A stretch of DNA of 31,628 bases from Schoenoplectus triqueter. Taxonomy: Eukaryota; Streptophyta; Magnoliopsida; Poales; Cyperaceae. This document shows, piece by piece, positions 26,398-31,628 of the stretch. A program made the position numbers and the translations under genes. The notes beneath the pieces are model-generated. The model was given only the letters and a program-made list of their open reading frames with translations. It did no database searches and had not been told where the DNA came from. How positions within the stretch are numbered: position 1 is the stretch's first letter; every line of letters begins with the position of its first letter. The stretch spans positions 1 to 31,628 of the forward strand of contig CAXKVV010000064.1 in the NCBI GenBank assembly GCA_964058805.1. The letters are read 5' to 3'.

Positions 26398-26526
26398 AAA
26401 AAAATTTTGAAAAAAACCCGTGCTCTAGGTTTGCTTTATTGTTATTTAGAAATAAGCACGTTGGATGCTTTAAGTCTTAACTCGATGAATATATATATAT
26501 GGTTAATTGGCTAAAGGATGTTGCAT
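26398..26526. other. Short AT-rich spacer, nothing recognised
   Basis: It contains A-rich runs and an (at)n stretch near 26491-26501. There is no open frame or element end. Confidence 0.6.
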
Positions 26527-26761
26527 GTCATTTTACGGAGCGGGGTACGTTCGCACTCCTTTGAACTTATTTTTTAGTTCAAAAGGTACGTGAGCCGTCG
26601 ATTTTGCATTGAGGTTCGTACTTTTAACCGATCTTGAGGTCCGAGATTCACACATTCAATGATCATTATGAATCTCGATGCAAAATCAACGGCTCGTATA
26701 CTCTTCGAACTAATTTTTGAATTCGAAATAAATACGGACATATCCCGGCTCCGTCATCTTA
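26527..26761. mobile_element. Foldback MITE, copy 1, Mutator-like, with imperfect 9-bp target duplication
   Basis: The element is 26536-26752 (217 bp). Its ends are inverted repeats: the left end reads cggagcggggtac, and the right end in reverse complement reads ggagccgggatatg. The inverted similarity runs inward through a shared attttgcattgag core, so most of the element can fold into one hairpin. Flanking 9-mers are gtcatttta (26527-26535) and gtcatctta (26753-26761), one mismatch apart. Long terminal inverted repeats with 9-bp target duplications are the pattern of Mutator-derived (MULE) foldback MITEs. It has no coding capacity and would be non-autonomous. Confidence 0.75.
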
Positions 26762-27107
26762 TTATTTAAAAGCTTACACTTAAAGTCCGAGAAACTTACC
26801 TACTCAAAGTCCAAAAAGCACAAGTTAAAATTTATCCGAAAGCATTTCGATGTTAAAAAATGCTAAGTAGTCAGATGTAAAATATATAAGATATTACCGA
26901 GGACTGATGGCTCAAAAGAGGTCCAAAACTAATAGTTTTACTTTGCAGTCCTTATATGCAGGATTATTTGTGTTATTGACTGATTGTTTTTTTTTTTTGC
27001 GTAAAAAGCTTCTCCGTTAGGTAACAAATAGTAGAATAAGTAACTCAAAAGGGAAATAATAAAAAGTAACATCTTACCCGCTATTGGAGTGAAGAAATAT
27101 AACCATT
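26762..27107. other. Spacer between the two foldback elements
   Basis: AT-rich, with a 12-base T run near 26987-26998. A 70-codon minus-strand open frame (26938-27150) crosses into the next MITE and is judged spurious. No other structure was seen. Confidence 0.6.
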
Positions 27108-27340
27108 GTTTGCAAAGGAGTAGAGTACATTCACATCCCTTCGAATTCAAAAATTGATTTGAAGGGCGCGAGAACCGTTAATTTTGCATTGAGATTTGTA
27201 ATGATCATTAAAAGTGTGAATCTCGGACCTCAATGTCTGTTAAAAATATGAATCTCAATGTAAAATTAACGGATTACGTACCCTTCAAATTAATTTTTGA
27301 GTTCAAAGGGATACGAATGTACTCCGCTCCGGTTTGCAAA
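27108..27340. mobile_element. Foldback MITE, copy 2 of the same family, opposite orientation, perfect 9-bp target duplication
   Basis: The element is 27117-27331 (215 bp). It is flanked by perfect gtttgcaaa duplications at 27108-27116 and 27332-27340. The left end is ggagtagagtacattc, and the right end in reverse complement is cggagcggagtacattc. Both arms continue inward through gaattcaaaaatt-like and ccgttaattttgcattg-like blocks. Its reverse complement aligns with copy 1 through the centre (gaggtccgagattcacac, then atgatcatta), so the two copies belong to one family in opposite orientation, at roughly 80% identity by eye. Confidence 0.8.
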
Positions 27341-27495
27341 AGGGAAGGCCATCTGAATTTTACCACTTTATAAAATCTTACAAGAGAGAAGGGAATCATA
27401 TTCATATGTCCATTCTAGATTGGATTGAAGAGTGTATTGTGAATAAATAAATAAAAATGGCCACAGAAAACTGTGAAATGAGTGAAATAACAACT
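27341..27495. other. AT-rich spacer, nothing recognised
   Basis: No open frame, element end or regulatory motif was seen. Confidence 0.6.
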
Positions 27496-27593
27496 GAATT
27501 TTTTTTTATTAAAAACACAAAAAAAAATAAAAAAAAATCACGAATGTAACACCGACGAATTGAATTTTATGCATATGACAAAGTGACATTTTC
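27496..27593 (+). repeat. Left arm of a large inverted repeat
   Basis: This segment (T tract, A-rich tract, then atcacgaatgtaacaccg and aattgaatttta) reappears inverted at 29650-29742 with about 75-80% similarity and a few indels. The similarity spans both sides of the string tgtaacacc, so this is not simply a pair of LTR starts. The two arms bracket about 2.06 kb. Confidence 0.7.
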
Positions 27594-27990
27594 GAGATCT
27601 ATCCTCCGATTTTATTTGCTAAGTCCGGAGCTCTTGCTTTTTCTTAGGCTGACTCGGGCCACCTTTTCTAAAACCGTGTCAGAGGCGGTTTTACTTTTTT
27701 CGGGACTCACTCAATGGCCTATAAATTTTACATTGATCTAAAGGACCGAGGACGTACGGTGTGTAAGATGTTGAATTTAGCATTCAAGAAAATTGAATCA
27801 GCTCTCTTTTTTTTTGATGAAATTCAAATTTTTTATATGAAAGAATCAGTTCTCTTTTTTGGTATAAAAAACAAGTACCTCTACATAAAATTTGGCTTTT
27901 ATAATTAAATAATTCCTCTAATTAATTCGTTGTAAACGGTTGTGTACACGTAGTTAATTGCCAACTCTTCCAAGATCAAATTCTACTTGA
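27594..27990. other. AT-rich DNA, no supported gene
   Basis: A 64-codon ATG frame (27714-27908 plus) is dominated by Phe, Lys, Tyr and Ile, as expected from AT-rich sequence, and shows no motif. I treat it as chance. The stretch 27640-27760 has less extreme composition and may be part of an old repeat. Confidence 0.55.
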
Positions 27991-28392
27991 AATGGCACGT
28001 ATTTTGGCGCAGAATGTTGGGTTATAAAAGGACAACACATCCAGAAGATGAGTGTAGCTGAAATGCGAATGTTGCGCTGGATATGTGGCCACACAAGGAA
28101 AAATCGAATCAGAAATGATGATATTAGGGACAAACTTGTGGTAGCACCAATTCAAGAGAAGCTAGTCCAACATCGTTTGCGATGATTTGGTCATATCCAA
28201 CGAAGGCCTCCTGAAGTATCAGTACGCAGCGGTATTTTAAGTCGTCCTGAAAATACAAGAAGAGGAAGAGGTCGACCGAGATTGACATGGGAGGGATCAA
28301 TAAAAAGAGATTTGAAGGAATGAAATATACCCAAAGAGTTTGCTTTGGATATGAGTGCGTGGAAGATAGCGATTCATGTACCTAAACCATGA
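27991..28392 (+). pseudogene. LINE reverse transcriptase, C-terminal remnant with two in-frame stops
   Basis: One uninterrupted frame of 133 codons plus stop runs from 27991 to the TGA at 28390-28392. In order it shows YFGAECW, VAEMRMLRWICGH, RNDDIRDKL, EKLVQHRL, FGHIQRRPPE, RGRGRPRLTWE, an IKRDLKE motif and WKIAIHVPKP. This order is characteristic of the C-terminal part of plant LINE reverse transcriptases. Two internal TGA codons, at 28183-28185 and 28321-28323, stand where these proteins have Trp (HRLRWFGH and a KEWN-like site), so each is a TGG to TGA change. No frameshift is present, so decay is moderate. The polymerase core is absent. Confidence 0.88.
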
Positions 28393-28585
28393 TTTAGGAG
28401 TTAGAGTCTAATAGTAGAGTTATAAACTTTATATTCTTAGATTTTTTAGGATTTTAGGATTTAGAATTTAGAAATAGATTTCAGAAATAGAGTTTTAGAT
28501 AAGATTTTAGGATTTAGAATTTAGAATTAGGTTTTAAAATAGGATTTTAGAATTTAGAAATAGATTTTATAATAGAGGTTTATTG
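28393..28585. repeat. Degenerate TTTAGGA/TTTAGAA-type repeats in the LINE 3' untranslated region
   Basis: Variants of gattttaggatttagaatttag recur from about 28439 to 28575. They resemble plant telomere repeats only superficially, since no run of tttaggg is present. Confidence 0.6.
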
Positions 28586-28587
28586 TA

Positions 28588-28670
28588 CTATTATTATTAT
28601 TGTTATTATTACTACTATTATTAGCTTATTATCATTATCATCTTTATTATATATTATTATTATTATTTTA
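28588..28670. repeat. ATT/TTA microsatellite
   Basis: This is an imperfect trinucleotide stretch (attattatt with gtt, act and atc variants) inside the LINE 3' region. Confidence 0.8.
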
Positions 28671-28785
28671 TTTTTTTTTCTTCCATCATATTCATTTTTA
28701 TCACTGATATTTGAGATCTTTGATCTTATGTTTTCCGATTGGGTTTCATTTCTAGCCTACCCCAATTTATTTGGGATTAAAGGCT

Positions 28786-28806
28786 TTGTTGTTGTTGTTG
28801 TTGTTG
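28786..28806 (+). repeat. (TTG)7 tail of the LINE
   Basis: Seven TTG units follow directly on the conserved element end. The position and unit fit the 3' tail of RTE-like LINEs and show that the insertion reads in the plus direction. Confidence 0.85.
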
Positions 28807-29540
28807 TTTGTGTTTTTTGTTAAACGAACACAATAGTATTGAAAATTAGTCAACAACACGGTACTCATTTTTTTGTTATAATTGTAAGATTTTTTTAATT
28901 CATTTTGAATTAATATATGAATCTTTAGATGCAATCATATTTAGAATAAAATTAGGAAATGTGATGCGAGTTTTTTGCAAATTGAGCATATATATTTCTT
29001 ATTTTCGGCTCCAAATCTCAATGTTTGACGATTTAATAGGTAATAAATTAAAGAATCACCTAATATTCTAATGTAACTTGCTGGATATTACAACATGACC
29101 GTTTTTTCTTAAAAAATATTTTTATGCTTATTCGAAAAAAAAAGATATAAAAGAATATTTTAGTTGGTACTTTTGTTTTGGATAGATAAACCAGAGGTCA
29201 TTCATAATAACAATAACTTTCCATCTGCCCCAAACAACCGTGATAAAAACTAAAAGACAAAAAAAAAACAGTTCTAAAGAAGAAAATAAGATTTTTTTTA
29301 CGAATTCAAGTTGAAAAAAACTAAAAATAATGATAGAAAAACATATGACTTAAAAAGGTTAGGCCTCTACCTTGTGTCAGACTTATAATTTTCAAAGCGG
29401 GACCCAGTAGAAAACTCGGACTGTCTAGAGATCTTCTTTAATTTAATTAATCGCATGGTAAATATTTTTGTGTCAGTAATTTGTGACGAAGGTCACCGGG
29501 ATTATTTATTTGCAATTATGAAGATATTTTGTATAACTTT
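28807..29540. other. AT-rich spacer, nothing recognised
   Basis: Long A and T runs are present, with no open frame of note, no element ends and no RNA gene. Confidence 0.6.
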
Positions 29541-29610
29541 GAATATAATATTTATTTTTTATTTTTTCATCGAAAGAATATAATATTTATTTTTTATTTT
29601 TTCATCGAAA
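29541..29610. repeat. Perfect 2 x 35-bp tandem duplication
   Basis: The unit begins gaatataatatttatt and ends ttcatcgaaa. It occurs at 29541-29575 and 29576-29610 without a mismatch, followed by a partial third start (gaata). Perfect identity in otherwise decayed DNA suggests a recent slippage event. Confidence 0.9.
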
Positions 29611-29649
29611 GAATAAAATAGATATTTTGTGCCCACTTCGGGGGACAAA

Positions 29650-29742
29650 ATTCGGAAATACAGCCTTGTCAGATTCTAAAATTTAACTCATCGGTGTTAC
29701 ATCGTGATTTGTTTTTTTTCTTTTGTTCTTAATAAAAAATTG
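29650..29742 (-). repeat. Right arm of a large inverted repeat
   Basis: Its reverse complement begins caattttttattaagaac, passes through atcacgatgtaacaccgatg and aaattttagaatctgacaa, and aligns with 27496-27593. Together with the left arm it could be the ends of an old DNA transposon, or two copies of one dispersed repeat inserted in opposite orientation. Confidence 0.7.
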
Positions 29743-30140
29743 GGAACAGCAATATCAGCACTGTAAGAAAGTATGCAATGTATAACAACTAACAATTATG
29801 CCCAGTCTAGCAATTAATTAAAAAATTTTCTCAAAGAAAAAAAGAGTAAAGAATGGGTGGTTAGTATTGTCTGAAATAACTGAATTAAGACTTAAAATTT
29901 AATTAAGACATAATTGCAATACTCAAAGCTACATTAAGGCTTGAATAGAGGACAAGTTGTAATTATGTAAAAAAGGAAACCACAATTGAGTGCAAATACA
30001 ACATAGAAGATTATGATGATATATATAAATTAGTAATTAAAGCTTCTGACAATTGTGGTCAGATGATGTGAAGCCATGCTAATTTGAAGCTCATTGCAAG
30101 TATGTAATGCAAGGTCAGTTTGAGGCAATCAATTTCAAAT
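29743..30140. other. AT-rich spacer, nothing recognised
   Basis: No coding frame, element end or RNA gene was seen. Confidence 0.6.
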
Positions 30141-30445
30141 TCGCCGTGATTTTTTTAATAAGTATGAAATGATCATAATTTTAATAATAAATATTAGTTA
30201 ATTAAATTATGATAATACTAGATATGACAGAGCGTAGGTGGGGTGTGCGGTCAAAATACGTCAGTTCCACTAGCGTCTTTCACCAAACGCGCTAGTGGGA
30301 CTATTATGTTTCTCATCTCATTGGCGTGTTTAGTGAAAAAATGCTAGTGAAGATGACGTGCTACCATATCTATTATTAAAATTCTAATTAATTAATATTT
30401 ATTAATAAAATTATGATATTTCGTACTTATTAAAAAAATCTCGGC
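30141..30445. mobile_element. Foldback element with arms of about 85 bp and a GC-richer core
   Basis: The left arm is 30141-30226 (gccgtgatttttttaataa through actagatatg) and the right arm is 30365-30445. The right arm in reverse complement reads gccgagatttttttaataa through aatagatatg, matching the left arm with about 80-85% similarity by eye. The central 138 bp (30227-30364) is much less AT-rich and contains its own hairpin. Possible short flanking duplications (caaat on both sides) are offset and imperfect, so the superfamily is not resolved. It has no coding capacity. It is probably a MITE unrelated to the two MULE-like copies. Confidence 0.68.
30263..30302. repeat. Nested 13-bp hairpin in the core of the foldback element
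   Basis: agttccactagcg (30263-30275) pairs with cgctagtgggact (30290-30302) with one mismatch and a 14-nt loop. A degenerate inverted relative of the loop and arm (ggcgtgttt, then atgctagtg) lies at about 30325-30352, so the core was itself duplicated in inverse orientation. Confidence 0.65.
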
Positions 30446-31628
30446 CAAATAAGCTAAATTAGATAAAATCAATTCTTATCGAGAGCTAAATTTGGCCAGA
30501 TTAAAACTAGAGAGTAGAAGTCCACACCATTCAGAGATGAAAGTATTCTTTAAAAAAAAAAAGTAAATCAATTAGTCGTTAAAATGAGTTTCCAGTATGG
30601 ATCTATACTAGAATTTACCAGTGCTATACAGAGTTGAAGTGTCGAAAACTCCTGGTCATCAATCCAATAAACCAAGTTTCAAACCCATATTAACCAAATT
30701 AGCAAGTCAGTATGGGATTCTCAGTGTCAGGCAATAAAGTTTGACTATGCCAAGAAGCACAAGAACTGACTATATACTAGGACAATGTGCTAACCACATG
30801 CCTCTTTGAAGTGAAGTGACAAGCATAGTGTCTTCCTATTCTAGCGGCTTTTACATAATATACCCATCTGATCGGTCCTCAGAAAGGACCCATCTCATAT
30901 CTGTATTGATCAGACTTGGAGCATCCTCAATTTGCAAGAAAGCTTAACAATGTTCCCCTGCTTATCAAAATAGATTAGTTGTTCCATTAAAATGGTCTGA
31001 TAAATGAGGTAATTTATGATTTTTTTTTTGTTTGGTGAAAAGATAACTGAATTTAACAGATCAAAATGTGTCACTGAAGGTCAATTTAGGCAGAAGTATA
31101 ATGCATCTCACTTTCTATTAAAAGCTTCCCAGATATATTAATGCACTTCACTTTCTATACTTCTTACATTTAACCTACATTTGCACCATTCAAGGAAAAT
31201 TAAAGCTAATTACATCCTAGAGGTTTGATTAAGCGTTGATACAGTAAAAAAACCTGATAGGCAATAGATTTAAGTGAAAGTATATGATTTGAAGTGTGAG
31301 GAATCATATCTAGTTATGACTTTGCTTTAGTTCCTACCTTCCTTGTCCACTCGAGGGCCTCAAAATGTGCAACAAATGCAAATCATTCAATAACTGATAG
31401 GCAATAGATTGTTGAAGCTGAAAATGTAGTTTTTATCAGAAAAAAGGGGGATGAAGAGTTTAGGCTCTTTGTGAACAGAGTCGGACAATAGGTCTTTCAA
31501 TCACCGCCACAGAAGATGAAAAGAAACTTAAAATCATTAATTCATGAATGATGTCATCTAAGCACTTGTCGTCGGAGCAGCTATACACACATCATTGAAG
31601 CAGCTCCTTAGCTGTCAAGAATCTGATT
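30446..31628. other. Intergenic or intronic DNA, no gene supported
   Basis: Composition is less extreme than in the preceding 3 kb, but no frame of useful length and no splice-linked exons could be supported on either strand. The only repeat noted is ctgataggcaatagatt, occurring at 31254-31270 and 31394-31410. The right end could lie in an intron or flank of a gene outside the window. Confidence 0.5.
31254..31410. repeat. 17-bp direct repeat, 140 bp apart
   Basis: ctgataggcaatagatt occurs exactly at 31254-31270 and 31394-31410. No terminal features of an element accompany it. Confidence 0.6.

Larger units (their letters stand above)
27991..28806 (+). mobile_element. 5'-truncated RTE-like LINE retrotransposon remnant
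   Basis: It contains the C-terminal end of a non-LTR retrotransposon reverse transcriptase, an untranslated tail, a conserved 3' end (ctagcctaccccaattta, ttgggattaaaggc at 28752-28785) and a (TTG)7 tail at 28786-28806. A (TTG)n tail is typical of plant RTE-clade elements, and the coding remnant agrees with such elements. It is 5' truncated, as is usual for LINEs that reverse-transcribe incompletely. I could not find a clear target-site duplication. Only about 0.8 kb of a multi-kilobase element is left, so it cannot move. Confidence 0.82.

Noticed and set aside
26938..27150. 70-codon minus-strand frame
   Set aside because: It runs into the end of a MITE and contains a translated T/A tract; spurious.
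27714..27908. 64-codon plus-strand frame
   Set aside because: It is dominated by Phe, Lys, Ile and Tyr from homopolymer-rich DNA, and no motif is visible.
28439..28575. Interstitial telomere repeats
   Set aside because: The repeats are tttagga/tttagaa variants with no tttaggg run, and they lie in the LINE 3' region.
27545..29701. LTR retrotransposon, from tgtaacacc at 27545 and its inverted counterpart at 29701
   Set aside because: The two copies are inverted rather than direct, similarity extends outside the putative LTR start, and there is no primer-binding site, polypurine tract or gag-pol frame.
1..31628. tRNA or rRNA genes
   Set aside because: No tRNA A- and B-box pair with a cloverleaf, and no rRNA core sequence, was seen on either strand.

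Overview
The window is nuclear DNA of a flowering plant. About 78% of it is one satellite array; the remainder is AT-rich intergenic DNA with worn transposon remnants. I found no intact protein-coding gene, rRNA or tRNA. The plant call rests on three things: a long satellite with monomers of 154-189 bp, a plant-type RTE-like LINE 3' end with a (TTG)n tail, and small foldback elements with 9-bp target duplications. I cannot name the species.

Positions 1-22890 hold a tandem array of a 2147-bp higher-order repeat (HOR). There are ten full units and a truncated eleventh, and the array runs off the left edge. Each unit is twelve monomers: six alternating A (about 184 bp) and B (about 177 bp) monomers. 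A and B are clearly related, at roughly two-thirds identity by eye. The copies are almost identical; reading them through I noticed only about ten departures from consensus. Some of these recur with a spacing of two or four HOR units, which points to recent block duplication or unequal exchange.

Positions 22891-24552 are a fossil edge of the same satellite. The homogeneous array stops abruptly at 22890 with a register jump of about 292 bp. It continues as monomers in the same order but about 6-8% diverged, with internal deletions. Two fossil B5 monomers are present: one carries the 23-bp deletion fixed in the modern HOR and one still has the undeleted form. The edge therefore records steps in the HOR's history. 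The satellite ends inside an A6 monomer at about 24552.

Positions 24553-31628 are AT-rich non-satellite DNA. In order they contain: weak exon-like segments (24576-24746 minus, 25183-25360 plus); a GACCCG-rich patch; two oppositely oriented copies of one foldback MITE family, both with 9-bp target duplications (26536-26752, 27117-27331); an inverted repeat pair bracketing about 2.2 kb (27496-29742); inside it a 5'-truncated, stop-containing RTE-like LINE (27991-28806); a 2 x 35-bp tandem duplication; and a third foldback element with a nested hairpin (30141-30445). The last 1.2 kb shows nothing I can identify.

Nothing here works together as a pathway. The biology is satellite evolution: HOR formation, local homogenisation and decay at the array edge. 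A centromeric or pericentromeric location is plausible but is an inference.
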